NCBI RefSeq assembly: GCF_000344155.1
Contig: NZ_BAOQ01000038.1
Location: 1 to 58,587, forward strand
Direction of reading: 5' to 3'
From: Gordonia paraffinivorans NBRC 108238
GTDB lineage: Bacteria > Actinomycetota > Actinomycetes > Mycobacteriales > Mycobacteriaceae
Length of the DNA stretch: 58,587 nt
Shown here: positions 47,484 through 55,998 of the stretch, piece after piece
Layout of the letters: each line of letters opens with the position of its first letter
Numbering within the stretch: the first letter of the stretch is position 1
Made by a program: the position numbers and the translations under genes
The notes under the pieces: model-generated
The model's input: only the letters and a program-made list of their open reading frames with translations
Told to the model about the DNA's origin: nothing
The model's database searches: none

Positions 47484-48780
47484 CCGCGTGGCCCGCAACT
47501 CCGATCTCGAGATCGCCGGTCTGACCGTCTATCTCGGCTTCGGGAGGTTTGCCGACGAGCCGCGCATCCATCGGATCCTCGTCGAACACGCGGTGCGCGG
47601 CGTTCGCATCCAGGCCCTGCTGCGGGTCTTCCTCGCCGCCTTCGTCCTGCTCACCGTCTGCCTCGACCCGCCCAATTCGGCGATGGCCGTCAGCGTCGTC
47701 ACCGGAATCCTGTACGCCGCATGGTGTATCGCGGGTTGCTGGGCGGTGATGCGCCACGCGCGATTCGCGGTGCGATGGTCGTGGGTCGGGCTGCCCGTCG
47801 ACCTGCTGCTGATGACGATCCTGGCGGTCATCGCGAGCATGTCGAACGACGTCAGCTGGACGATCAACGCGCTGATCGCCGGGTTCGCCCTGGTGCCGAT
47901 GATCGCGGCGGTGTCGCTGCAACCGCGGCTGTGCGCGCTGGTCGTCGCCGCGACGGTCGTCGTCTATGCGGTCTCGACCGCGTTGTCCCGGGAGGCCAAC
48001 GGCGAGCCGTGGTCGGTCGTGGTGCTGCGGGTCCTGGTCATCGCGGCGCTCGCGGTCGGCGCGGTCCTGCTGGCGCAGCTCAACCGCTCCCGGGTCATCA
48101 CCATCGGCTCACTCGCCGCCGAGCGGGCACAACTGCTCGACGAGACGATGACGATCGAGGAACGCGAGCGCGGCAACCTCGCCGACAGCCTCCACGACGG
48201 CGCGCTGCAGTACATTCTCGCCGCGCGACAGGAGCTCGCGACACTGCGTGATTCGGCCGACGAGGAGACCCTCGACCGTGTCGACGGCGCCTTGCGCGAG
48301 TCGGCCCGGTTGCTTCGGACGACGCTGAGCGAGCTGCATCCGGCGGTCCTCGAACAGGCCGGCCTCGCCGTCGCCCTCACCGACCTCTCGTCCTCGTACG
48401 GCAACCGCGCGGGGGCACCCACGATCGCCGTCGACACCGCCGCCTGGCCGTCGGACCTGCGCACCTCCACGGACTCGCTGCTGTTCGCCACCGCCCGCGA
48501 GCTGCTCACCAACGTGATCAAGCACGCCGGAGCCGAGAACGCGGAGATCACCGCCGAATTCGAGGACAGCGTCGCGCGGCTGGTCGTCCTCGACGACGGC
48601 GTCGGCCTGCCCGGAGACGTCGACGTGGAGGATCTGCTGCAGCGGCGTCAGGCGTCGGGCCATATCGGCCTGGCGTCCCGCCGGGTTCGCATCGAGGGCC
48701 TCGGCGGCCGGATGCGCCTGGAGAACCGTCCTACCGGCGGTCTCGCGGCGATCGTCGAGATGCCGGCACGGAGGCTGTGA
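47467..48780 (+). CDS. Sensor histidine kinase, HisKA_3 type (437 aa)
   Basis: Membrane-bound NarL-family kinase. Five or six hydrophobic helices lie in residues 40-215; the phosphorylated His243 lies in ERGNLADSLHDGALQYIL, and the ATP-binding domain has TARELLTNVIKHAGAENAE, DDGVGLPGD and GHIGLASRRVRIEGLGG. There is no large sensory domain, so the signal probably acts on the membrane helices. GTG at 47467 overlaps the (frameshift-corrected) regulator stop by 17 bases; a GTG at 47488 is the alternative. It partners the upstream response regulator, so loss of the latter would leave the kinase without a cognate output. Confidence 0.88.
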   Translation: MGSSSDRVARNSDLEIAGLTVYLGFGRFADEPRIHRILVEHAVRGVRIQALLRVFLAAFVLLTVCLDPPNSAMAVSVVTGILYAAWCIAGCWAVMRHARFAVRWSWVGLPVDLLLMTILAVIASMSNDVSWTINALIAGFALVPMIAAVSLQPRLCALVVAATVVVYAVSTALSREANGEPWSVVVLRVLVIAALAVGAVLLAQLNRSRVITIGSLAAERAQLLDETMTIEERERGNLADSLHDGALQYILAARQELATLRDSADEETLDRVDGALRESARLLRTTLSELHPAVLEQAGLAVALTDLSSSYGNRAGAPTIAVDTAAWPSDLRTSTDSLLFATARELLTNVIKHAGAENAEITAEFEDSVARLVVLDDGVGLPGDVDVEDLLQRRQASGHIGLASRRVRIEGLGGRMRLENRPTGGLAAIVEMPARRL

Positions 48781-48853
48781 GTTCTTCGCGGCCGATGTCG
48801 CAACGGATGCCGTAGGGTCTGCTCGGCGTCACGCGAGTAGAGGCGGGTCGGGT

Positions 48854-49258
48854 TTGGGCAGCACATGGGTGGTGGACGATCGCCGGCTTCTCGGTCCGAA
48901 GGCGCTGCTCTCGTCCGCGCTGTTCCTGGCCGGCTCGCTCGTCGGGCTGTACTTCGCCCTCGACATGTGGTTCGTGCCCGACCAGTGTGGCGGCGATCCC
49001 ATGGGTGTCGACGACCTGTGCCTGCACAAGCGGGCCGGCCGCAGCCACTCCGAGACGCTGCTCCCCGACCTGCGGACGGACCGGGAGTCCTGGCCCTCCG
49101 ACGGGCAACTGGCGGACCTCTGGGCGCAACGCAGACACAACCGCAAAGAGGGTCGGATCGTCACGCCGATCGCCGTCGGTCTCCTCACCCTCGCGGTCTG
49201 GGTGATCGTCCTGCAGGGGCGGGCGCTGATACGCAGGCGGGCGGACAGGCGCCCCTGA
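48854..49258 (+). CDS. Small membrane protein of unknown function (134 aa)
   Basis: Two hydrophobic helices, one near residues 17-37 (LLSSALFLAGSLVGLYFALDMWF) and one near 105-122, flank a polar loop of about 60 residues with two Cys and several His. The start is uncertain: TTG at 48854 or GTG at 48869. No family is recognised. It follows the kinase gene by 73 bases and is on the same strand, but nothing links them. Confidence 0.55.
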   Translation: MGSTWVVDDRRLLGPKALLSSALFLAGSLVGLYFALDMWFVPDQCGGDPMGVDDLCLHKRAGRSHSETLLPDLRTDRESWPSDGQLADLWAQRRHNRKEGRIVTPIAVGLLTLAVWVIVLQGRALIRRRADRRP

Positions 49259-49360
49259 CCTCGCCCCTCACCAGGGGCGCCGATGCCGTGTCGCCATCCG
49301 CTTCGCACACAAGGCGGACACATCCCACGGGCGGTTCTCCGTGCTCGCTACCCGGCCATG

Positions 49361-49472
49361 TCCACCGATCGGTGGATGCGCGATTCCACCGGTGCATCAC
49401 CCCGGCGGCGGAGTCCGGGGCAGGCGTTCTCCGAGGAGAGTCAGTGGTGTCGCCGGGACAGCCCGGAACACC
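49361..49472 (+). promoter_or_regulatory. Conserved leader, copy 1: 16-bp palindrome and hairpin
   Basis: TCCACCGATCGGTGGA at 49361-49376 is a perfect palindrome. A hairpin GGTGT..CCGGG/CCCGG..ACACC spans 49446-49472. Their starts are 85 bases apart, as in copy 2, and the hairpin lies about 40 bases before the A1 start codon. Confidence 0.7.
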
Positions 49473-49513
49473 AGATCCCAGAACAGAATCCACCCGGAGA
49501 GTCGGAGAACACC

Positions 49514-49978
49514 ATGAAGATCGCATCCCGCCTCGCCCTCGGAACCATCGGCATCCTCGGGATCGCCGGACTCGCCCTCGGCGCCGCCGGCGCAGCCCAC
49601 GCCGGCACCATGCCGATCGTCCGCCCCGGCGAACCGACCGTGGCGATGACGATCACCAACCACACCAATCAGCCCGAGCACCTGATCGGCTCGAGCGCGG
49701 CCGGCGGCGAGTGGGTGAACGCCCCGGCCAAGGTCCTCTACCCCGGCGCGTCCCAGACCATCACCGCCACCGCCCCTCTGAGCGGCCGCCTCGACGTCAA
49801 CGCCATGTACCGCATCGGCGACGACGGCCCCATCGCCCGGTACCAGGTGAACAATCACCGGGCCGGCACCAACACCGCCATGACCGGGATCTCGGGGCGC
49901 CACGCCCAGCGGTACTGGATCAACAGCAAGATCGACACCGGCTTCCCCCAGGCAAACGTCTGTTTCGACCAGTGGTGA
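49514..49978 (+). CDS. Secreted protein A1 (154 aa), duplicated family
   Basis: A signal peptide (MKIASRLALGTIGILGIAGL, cleaved near AAHA-GT) precedes a 125-residue mature domain beginning GTMPIVRPGEPTVAM. It contains NHTNQPEHLIGSSAAGGEWV, LYPGASQTITATAP, YRIG and a C-terminal GYP-like GFPQANVCFDQW. The pattern suggests a compact secreted beta-sandwich. There is one Cys near the end. Function unknown. ATG at 49514 with CGGAGAAC upstream. It is a close paralogue of the protein at 50962-51429 and is followed by a convergent copy of gene B. Confidence 0.7.
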   Translation: MKIASRLALGTIGILGIAGLALGAAGAAHAGTMPIVRPGEPTVAMTITNHTNQPEHLIGSSAAGGEWVNAPAKVLYPGASQTITATAPLSGRLDVNAMYRIGDDGPIARYQVNNHRAGTNTAMTGISGRHAQRYWINSKIDTGFPQANVCFDQW

Positions 49979-50010
49979 GTGGAGGATGATGCCTGCTGAC
50001 CACCGGAAAC

Positions 50011-50049
50011 GGCCGAGCCCGCGACCACACGTCGGTCGCGGGCCCGGCC
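50011..50049. terminator. Hairpin between A1 and the B pseudogene
   Basis: 16-bp stem with one mismatch (50011-50026 with 50034-50049), loop of seven. It corresponds to the perfect hairpin after A2. Confidence 0.75.
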
Positions 50050-50073
50050 GCGTTCGGCTCTTCTCGCCCGTCG

Positions 50074-50528
50074 TCAGGACGGCAGCACGTTCTCCAGCGA
50101 ACCGCCGCCACCCCCACCACCGCCGGTCGCCTTGAAGTCGGTGGTGCAGCCGTTGAAGCTGATGCTGTCCACGTTCACCCGGCCCGGCAGGTTGTTCTCG
50201 CCCGGATTGCTGGAGATCCCGTAGCAGTCGATCACCGTGTCGCTGCCCGCCTTCGCGTCCTCGAGAGTGGTGTACGTGTTGCGCGTGTACCCCGGAAGGT
50301 CTCGGGTCGCCCGCCACGAGGTCGAGTTCGTGGCATCGGCTTTCCCGGCGGTGGAGGGCGCAGACCACACCAGCGTCATGAATCCGTTCTCTCCCGGAAC
50401 GCCGGTGTCGCGACCTCCGCACAATTCGTCGGCGACACCGGTGCCGCCGACGCGGATGCAGGCGCGAACAGTGCTGCGACCCCGAATGCCACCCCCACGG
50501 TGGCAACCCGAACGACGTCGCGGTTCAT
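50074..50528 (-). pseudogene. Truncated copy of secreted protein B (internal deletion plus frameshift)
   Basis: The ATG at 50528 starts a signal peptide (MNRDVVRVATVGVAFGVAAL) and SPTNCAEVATP, as in the intact copy. Then about 85-90 residues present in the intact protein are missing and the frame shifts: the first frame stops soon after (FRERTDS). The rest (GFMTLVWSAPSTAGKADA through SFNGCTTDFKATGG to LENVLPS) lies in another frame with an internal ATG. This is a deletion derivative of gene B at 51521-52252. The C-terminal Gly-rich run is longer here (nine Gly). Confidence 0.88.
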
Positions 50529-50961
50529 ACGATTGCCTGCCTCCACCATTGTCCCGGCCGGTTCGGTCCGTATTCTCCGTTATCGCCGAAAATACGGGAC
50601 TAATCGCCCTTTCGACGGTTCGTTTGGGCGACAAAACATATCAACCCCGAAATCCCGCGATCGCGGAATGATTGCTGACGGAAAAGCACCTCCGATTTTC
50701 CACCCTCACCGGCAGCGTCGACCTCATATCGTCATCCGCTTCGCCCGTGAGGGCGCTTCCCGGGGGCGCCTTTCCGTGCGCACCACCCGGCCGGGTCCAC
50801 CGATCGGTGGACACGCGATTCCCCCGGCCCATCATCCCGTCGGCGGAATCCGGGGCGGCCGTTGTCGGAGGAAGGTCATTGGTGTCACCGGGACAGCCCG
50901 GAACACCGAGAAACCTTCACCCCCGGCCCACGGGCCGCCCCGCAAGAGATCGGAGACCACC
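50529..50961. promoter_or_regulatory. Divergent region upstream of A2, with an AT-rich core
   Basis: 433 bases between the B pseudogene and A2. The stretch 50560-50680 is unusually AT-rich for this genome and probably contains the promoter of B. The right half holds the second copy of the conserved A leader. No gene is seen. Confidence 0.6.
50796..50907 (+). promoter_or_regulatory. Conserved leader, copy 2: palindrome and hairpin
   Basis: The same 16-bp palindrome (50796-50811, extended by one pair on each side) and the same 27-base hairpin (50881-50907, one base different) as in copy 1, again 85 bases apart. Confidence 0.7.
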
Positions 50962-51429
50962 ATGAAGAAGATCGCCACCCGCATCGCAGCCGGAACCATC
51001 GGCGCCCTCGGTGTCGCCGGAGTCGCATTCGGCGCCGCCGGCGCGGCACACGCAGGCACCATGCCGATCGTCCGACCCGGCGAACCGACCGTCACGATGA
51101 CGATCTCCAACCACACCGACAAGCCCGAATACCTGGTCGGTTCGAGCGCAGCGGGTGGCGAATGGGTCAACGGGCCGGCGCAGGTCCTGTACCCCGGTGC
51201 CACGGAGATCGTCTCTGCCGCCGCCCCGCTCAGCGGCCATCTCGACGTCGGCGCCACCTACCGGATCGGCCTCGGCGGTCCGACCGCCGAGTACCAGATC
51301 AGCAATCACCGCTACGGGGTCGACACCTCGATGACCGGCGTCTCGGGCCGGGTCTCGCAGCAGTACTGGATCAACACGTCGGTCGCCACCGGCTACCCGC
51401 AGGCCAACGTGAGCTACGACCTGTGGTGA
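50962..51429 (+). CDS. Secreted protein A2 (155 aa), paralogue of A1
   Basis: Signal peptide MKKIATRIAAGTIGALGVAG with cleavage near AAHA-GT; the mature domain GTMPIVRPGEPTVTM onwards aligns with A1 along its whole length without gaps except one residue. Conserved blocks are GSSAAGGEWVN, LYPGA, APLSGxLDV, YRIG, NHRxGxxTxMTG and YWIN. The Cys of A1 is Ser here. The high similarity in both coding and leader DNA indicates a recent duplication. ATG at 50962 with a CGGAGACC site. Function unknown. Confidence 0.72.
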   Translation: MKKIATRIAAGTIGALGVAGVAFGAAGAAHAGTMPIVRPGEPTVTMTISNHTDKPEYLVGSSAAGGEWVNGPAQVLYPGATEIVSAAAPLSGHLDVGATYRIGLGGPTAEYQISNHRYGVDTSMTGVSGRVSQQYWINTSVATGYPQANVSYDLW

Positions 51430-51458
51430 GTGGAGGACGCCCACTGATCACCGGAAGG

Positions 51459-51496
51459 AACGGGCCCGCGACCGGAGAGATGGTCGCGGGCCCGTT
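51459..51496. terminator. Hairpin between A2 and gene B
   Basis: Perfect 15-bp stem (51459-51473 with 51482-51496), loop GGAGAGAT, followed by GCGTT. It separates two convergent genes. Confidence 0.85.
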
Positions 51497-51520
51497 GCGT
51501 TCAGGTGTGGCGTCTCGTCA

Positions 51521-52252
51521 TCAGAACGGGAGGATGCCCTCCAGCGAACCGCCACCACCGTCGTTGGTGGCCTTGAAGTTGGTCGTGCAGCCGTTGAAGG
51601 AGACGTTGTCGACGTTCACCTTGGCCGGCTGGACGTTGCCCGGATCACTGGAGATGCCGTAGTGGTTGATGACCGTCGTGTGCCCCTCGCTGTTGGCCGC
51701 TTCGAGCAGTTGCTCCAGCGTTCCCGGGCTGTCCTGCCTGTTCGGGTGATTCGGCAGCGGGCGCGTCGCCCACCACTGTCCGGAGTCGGTGGCGTCGTAG
51801 GTGCCTGCCGCATCGGGCGCAACCCACACCAAGGTCATGAAACCGTCCCCGGAGCCGGTGTTCGCGCCGGTGACGCGGATCTGCCAGTTGGCCTGGCCTT
51901 CAGACTCCTGGAAGGTGAGCCGACGGTCGCCCCCCTTCTTGTCGACCAGTTCGGCGAGCGGGAGTCCGCCTGCCTCGTGATAAGACGCCTTCCTCTTCAA
52001 CTCTTCGGTCGTGTTGAATTCGAGCGAGCCGTCGTCGTCCACGACAGTGGTCGTGACGATCTCGCCGGCCCGACCCGCCTCATCCGGGAAGGTATTTCCC
52101 CAGCCGGCAGGGTTCGAAGGGGTCGCCACCTTGGCGCAGTTCGTCGGCGACACCCAGTCCCCCGGTGCCGCAGAGGCGGCCGCCGGTGCGAAGATCGCTG
52201 CCACTCCCAGCGCGGCTCCAACGGTGGTCACGCGAATGGTATTTCGATTCAT
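51521..52252 (-). CDS. Secreted protein B (243 aa), intact copy
   Basis: Signal peptide MNRNTIRVTTVGAALGVAAI with cleavage after about residue 28 (ASAAP). The mature protein has two Cys that could bridge (PTNCAKV near the start and FNGCTTN near the end), a central segment LTFQESEGQANWQIRVTG and GFMTLVWVAPDAAGT, and a C-terminus NDGGGGSLEGILPF. No family is recognised. ATG at 52252 with TGGAGGCAGGA upstream. It faces A2 across a hairpin and is the full-length version of the damaged copy at 50074-50528. Confidence 0.72.
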   Translation of the reverse strand: MNRNTIRVTTVGAALGVAAIFAPAAASAAPGDWVSPTNCAKVATPSNPAGWGNTFPDEAGRAGEIVTTTVVDDDGSLEFNTTEELKRKASYHEAGGLPLAELVDKKGGDRRLTFQESEGQANWQIRVTGANTGSGDGFMTLVWVAPDAAGTYDATDSGQWWATRPLPNHPNRQDSPGTLEQLLEAANSEGHTTVINHYGISSDPGNVQPAKVNVDNVSFNGCTTNFKATNDGGGGSLEGILPF

Positions 52253-52400
52253 ACGAAGTCCTGCCTCCACATTCATTTCGGCTGATGGTGTCGTCTGGTA
52301 TTCAATTCGTCGGGCTTCAGCGAACGTAACAGAGGAAATAGCTTCGTATCACCCGCGCGTGCCGCAAGTAGCAACCGTGCACTATCTGCAATAACACATC

Positions 52401-52446
52401 AAAAAAGGGACAGATCCATCACTTCGTAAAGTGATGGATCTGTCCC
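52401..52446 (-). terminator. Classical rho-independent terminator of the ALDH-DUF779 operon
   Basis: A perfect 18-bp stem (52407-52424 with 52429-52446) with loop CGTA; on the minus strand it is followed by six T (AAAAAA at 52401-52406). It is one of the few T-tailed terminators in the window. Confidence 0.93.
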
Positions 52447-52463
52447 CAGAAATGGGGGGTTAA

Positions 52464-52886
52464 TCACTCTATATCCGCACCCCGCCGTGGCGGACAAGCG
52501 TCCAACCAGGCATTTTCCTGCTCGTCGAACACGCGGGACCGGGACAGGAACCGCACGCCCTCGGGCGCTTCGAGGCTGAACCCGGCACCCCGGCCCTTCA
52601 CGACGTCGAGGATCAACTGCGTGTGCTTCCACAGCTCGAACTGGTCGCCGTTGATCCAGACGCGGACCGCCGGAAGTGGTTCCGGCAGCTCGATCTCGCC
52701 GACGAGGACGTCGCGTTGGCCGACCCGGTAGTCCCCCACGGGGTAACACATGGGGGCCGAGCCGTCACAGCATCCACCGGACTGGTGGATCATGAGTCCG
52801 CCGTGCAGCTCCGACAATTTGGTCAGGAGCTGCACGGCGGCGTCTGTGGCGACCACCCGATCAACGGCGTTGCGTTCGGTGGTCAT
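52464..52886 (-). CDS. DUF779 domain protein (140 aa)
   Basis: Small protein of the DUF779 family, typically encoded next to aldehyde dehydrogenases. Conserved features are MIHQSGGCCDGSAPMCYP with three Cys that may bind metal, and INGDQFELWKHTQL. It may assist or regulate the dehydrogenase; the role is not established. The ATG at 52886 has AGAAGG upstream; a TTG two codons earlier is less likely. It follows the ALDH gene by 32 bases and ends at the operon terminator. Confidence 0.88.
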   Translation of the reverse strand: MTTERNAVDRVVATDAAVQLLTKLSELHGGLMIHQSGGCCDGSAPMCYPVGDYRVGQRDVLVGEIELPEPLPAVRVWINGDQFELWKHTQLILDVVKGRGAGFSLEAPEGVRFLSRSRVFDEQENAWLDACPPRRGADIE

Positions 52887-52918
52887 TCTCAATCACCTTC
52901 TGTGACTTGATGAGTGGC

Positions 52919-54442
52919 TCAGAAGAAGCCCTTCGCGTTCTGAGCGTAGCCGACCAGGAGGTTCTTGGTCTGCTGGTAGTGCTCGAGCATCATCAGGTGG
53001 GTCTCGCGGCCGATGCCGGACTGCTTGTAGCCGCCGAAGGCCGCGTGAGCCGGGTAGTCGTGGTAGGTGTTGGTCCACACACGACCGGCCTGGATCTCAC
53101 GACCGGCGCGGTAGGCGGTCGAGCCGTCGCGGCTCCACACGCCGGCACCGAGGCCGTAGAGGGTGTCGTTGGCGATGTGCATCGCGTCGGCGAAGTCCTT
53201 GAAGGTGGTGACCGCGAGGACCGGGCCGAAGATCTCCTCCTGGAAGATGCGCATCTTGTTGTTGCCCTGGAACACCGTCGGCTTGATGTAGTAACCGCCG
53301 GACAGGTCGCCGCCGAGATCGGCCGGTTCGCCGCCGATGAGGACCTCGGCGCCCTCTTCCTTGCCGATGGCCAGGTAGGAGGTGATCTTCTCGAACTGGT
53401 CGTTCGACGCCTGGGCACCCATCATGGTGTCGGTGTCGAGCGGGTTGCCCTGCTTGATCTTCGAGACGCGGTCGACGGCCTTGGCGATGAACTCGTCGTA
53501 GATGTCCTGCTGGATCAGCGCGCGGCTCGGGCAGGTGCACACCTCGCCCTGGTTGAGCGCGAACATCGAGAAGCCCTCCAGCGCACGGTCGAGGAAGCCG
53601 TCGTCGGCCGCCATGACGTCGTTGAAGAAGATGTTCGGGCTCTTGCCGCCGAGCTCGAGGGTGACCGGGATGAGGTTCTCCGACGCGTACTGCATGATCA
53701 GGCGGCCGGTGGTGGTCTCACCGGTGAACGCGATCTTGCGGATGCGGTTGCTCGAGGCGAGCGGCTTGCCCGCCTCGACGCCGAAGCCGTTGACGACGTT
53801 GAGGACACCCGCGGGCAGCAGGTCGCTGATCAGGCTGACCAGGTAGAGGATCGACGCCGGGGTCTGCTCGGCCGGCTTGAGGACCACCGCGTTGCCGGCG
53901 GCGAGGGCCGGGGCCAGCTTCCAGACGGCCATCAGGATCGGGAAGTTCCACGGGATGATCTGGCCGACGACGCCGAGCGGCTCGTGGAAGTGGTAGGCGA
54001 CGGTGTCCTCGTCGATCTCGGAGATCGAGCCCTCCTGCGCACGCAGCGCACCCGCGAAGTAGCGGAAGTGGTCGATCGCGAGGGGGATGTCGGCGGCGAG
54101 GGTCTCGCGGACGGCCTTGCCGTTGTCCCAGGTCTCGGCGACGGCGAGCTTCTCGAGGTTCTCCTCCATGCGGTCGGCGATGCGCAGCAGCGCGAGGGAG
54201 CGCTCGGCGACGGAGGTCTTGCCCCAGGCGGGTGCGGCCTTGTGGGCGGCGTCGAGGGCGAGGTCGATGTCCTCTGCGGTCGATCGCGCGACCTCGCAGA
54301 AGACCTTGCCGTCGACCGGCGAGGTGTTCTCGAAGTACTGACCCTTCACCGGCGGGGTCCACTGGCCGCCGATCCAGTTGTCGTAGCGCGACTCGTAGCT
54401 CATCACCGAGCCTTCGGCACCCGGCTTTGCGTAGACGGTCAT
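52919..54442 (-). CDS. NAD-dependent aldehyde dehydrogenase, acetaldehyde/ExaC type (507 aa)
   Basis: Oxidises an aldehyde (acetaldehyde-like, judging by the family and the DUF779 partner) to the acid. [39 protein letters not shown], the catalytic Glu in ELGGKSPN and the catalytic Cys in [11 protein letters not shown] are present; the Cys-Thr-Cys variant is typical of this subgroup. The ATG at 54442 has AAGGAG five bases upstream; a GTG two codons earlier overlaps that site. The operator-like repeat upstream and the divergent-looking regulator suggest induction by the substrate. Confidence 0.92.
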   Translation of the reverse strand: MTVYAKPGAEGSVMSYESRYDNWIGGQWTPPVKGQYFENTSPVDGKVFCEVARSTAEDIDLALDAAHKAAPAWGKTSVAERSLALLRIADRMEENLEKLAVAETWDNGKAVRETLAADIPLAIDHFRYFAGALRAQEGSISEIDEDTVAYHFHEPLGVVGQIIPWNFPILMAVWKLAPALAAGNAVVLKPAEQTPASILYLVSLISDLLPAGVLNVVNGFGVEAGKPLASSNRIRKIAFTGETTTGRLIMQYASENLIPVTLELGGKSPNIFFNDVMAADDGFLDRALEGFSMFALNQGEVCTCPSRALIQQDIYDEFIAKAVDRVSKIKQGNPLDTDTMMGAQASNDQFEKITSYLAIGKEEGAEVLIGGEPADLGGDLSGGYYIKPTVFQGNNKMRIFQEEIFGPVLAVTTFKDFADAMHIANDTLYGLGAGVWSRDGSTAYRAGREIQAGRVWTNTYHDYPAHAAFGGYKQSGIGRETHLMMLEHYQQTKNLLVGYAQNAKGFF

Positions 54443-54518
54443 GGTCACTCCTTGCGTGTGGGCCTCAGGGGCCGCCTGTACATGTCACACCGGACACCCT
54501 GGCGTTCCGATGTGATCT

Positions 54519-54568
54519 GTTGCACACGGTAGGGGTGCATTCGTTGCACATGGGTTGCAACGAATGCA
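54519..54568. promoter_or_regulatory. Operator: 13-bp perfect inverted repeat plus an extra half-site
   Basis: TGCATTCGTTGCA (54536-54548) and TGCAACGAATGCA (54556-54568) are exact reverse complements with a 7-base centre. A further GTTGCA lies at 54519-54524. The element is upstream of the aldehyde dehydrogenase and immediately after the regulator stop, so it is the likely binding site of the GAF regulator. Confidence 0.75.
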
Positions 54569-54589
54569 ACGCGCGATGACCTGGGCCTT

Positions 54590-55897
54590 TCAGAGCCCGT
54601 AGCGCTTGTCGAGCAACCTGATGCGACCTCCGGCGAGGGGGCGGTCGGGGTGTCCGACCGGGAGGCGATGCTCCAGCCGGCGCCAGGCGACGAGGTCGTC
54701 GCGACCATGCACCGACGACGTCCACTTACGCAGCGCGGCGACGTCGCCGCTCGCGATGAGCCGCGACCGCAGGTCCTCGCGCAGCTCTTCGAAGATCTCC
54801 ACGATGCCCGGGGCGGTCGACTCGGCCAGGAGCCCGCCGCGGCCCACCTCGTCGACCACGCTCGCCAGGTCGGTGCCCGATTCGATGCGGGTCCGGATGT
54901 CCTGGAGGTCCGACGACACGTCGAGCGTGAGGCGATAGGGACGGCTGGCGAGGACGTCGGCACCGAGGTCTCGCCGCAGCCGCGAGATCTCGGCCCGCAC
55001 GCTGACCGGGTCGAGTCCGTCCTCGGCCAGCTTGAGCGCGAGCTGCTCGGTGTTGAGCCCTTCCGGGAAGGCCTGCAGCAGGACCAGGATCTCCGCGTGA
55101 CGCGGCGACAGGGTGCGCGCGCTCGACGGGTCGGTGGTGCGCCGCCAGCGGTGCGGGCCGTCGCCGAGGACCGAGAAATGTGCCGCACTGGTGCGCGGAC
55201 CGCCGAGCGAGAACACCGACGGATCGGCGAGATCAACTGCGCCCGATTGCAGTTCACGTTCGACGGCGGCGACGACGGAACGGACGGCGGCGAGCGCGAA
55301 GGGCGCGGCGACCTCGCGGCCGCCGGTCACGTCGATGACGCCGATGACGTGACCGGTGAACGGGTCGTGGACCGGGGCCGCGGCGCAGGACCATTCCTGC
55401 ACCGGTCCGGCGAAGTGCTCGGGACCCACAACCTGCACACCGCGGTCGACGGCGAGCGCGAGTCCGGGCGCGTTGGTGCCGACGACCTCCTCGGCCCAGA
55501 CCGACCCCTCGACGAAGTTGATGTGCCCGGCCTTGTCGCGCGCGTCCGAGTCGCCCTCGACCCACAGCAGCCGTCCCACCTGGTCGGTGAGCGCCACCAC
55601 CACACCGGTGTCGGCGATCGCGTCGACCATGAGCGACTGCACCAGCGGCCGCACCGCGGTGATCGGATGGGCCGCCCGGTACTCGGCGAACTCCTCGGCG
55701 GACATGGCCGGCACGGTGACGCCCGACGGCAGCTCGTCGACCTGGTGGACGTCGGAGGGGTCGACGCCCCGGCTGAGAGAGCGCGCCCAGGACTCGCGCA
55801 CGATCGACCGGACCGCATCGGTGGGAGGCATGTTTCCCGAGAGGAACTCCTCGTACGCACGACGGATACGCGTCGCCACTGCAGTCGCGTCTGTCAT
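54590..55897 (-). CDS. GAF-domain transcriptional regulator (435 aa)
   Basis: An AcoR-like activator without the sigma-54 AAA domain. Residues about 60-235 form the GAF sensor (PLVQSLMVDAIADTGVVVALTDQVGRLLWVEGD, NFVEGSVWAEEVVGTNAPGLAL), and residues about 270-350 a winged-helix-like DNA-binding region (LSPRHAEILVLLQAFPEGLNTEQLA, SVRAEISRLRRDLGADVLASRPYRL). Such regulators respond to alcohols, aldehydes or ketones and control the adjacent dehydrogenase. ATG at 55897 with GGAGGG upstream; an ATG six codons earlier is possible. The target is probably the inverted repeat at 54536-54568. Confidence 0.87.
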   Translation of the reverse strand: MTDATAVATRIRRAYEEFLSGNMPPTDAVRSIVRESWARSLSRGVDPSDVHQVDELPSGVTVPAMSAEEFAEYRAAHPITAVRPLVQSLMVDAIADTGVVVALTDQVGRLLWVEGDSDARDKAGHINFVEGSVWAEEVVGTNAPGLALAVDRGVQVVGPEHFAGPVQEWSCAAAPVHDPFTGHVIGVIDVTGGREVAAPFALAAVRSVVAAVERELQSGAVDLADPSVFSLGGPRTSAAHFSVLGDGPHRWRRTTDPSSARTLSPRHAEILVLLQAFPEGLNTEQLALKLAEDGLDPVSVRAEISRLRRDLGADVLASRPYRLTLDVSSDLQDIRTRIESGTDLASVVDEVGRGGLLAESTAPGIVEIFEELREDLRSRLIASGDVAALRKWTSSVHGRDDLVAWRRLEHRLPVGHPDRPLAGGRIRLLDKRYGL

Positions 55898-55998
55898 GCG
55901 CCCTCCGTCGCTGTTCATATGGGGACGATTCTGCCTGGCCACGTGTGATTCCGGCAACAATCGGACGTTTCGGGTGACGCGAGAGGGCCGCGGGTGCG

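Larger units (their letters stand above)
49290..52260. repeat. Tandem duplication of a convergent two-gene unit
   Basis: The order (conserved leader, secreted protein A on plus, hairpin, secreted protein B on minus) occurs twice: about 49290-50530 and 50720-52260. The two A proteins are roughly 70 per cent identical by eye and their leaders are largely alike. The B gene is complete only in the second unit. Confidence 0.85.
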
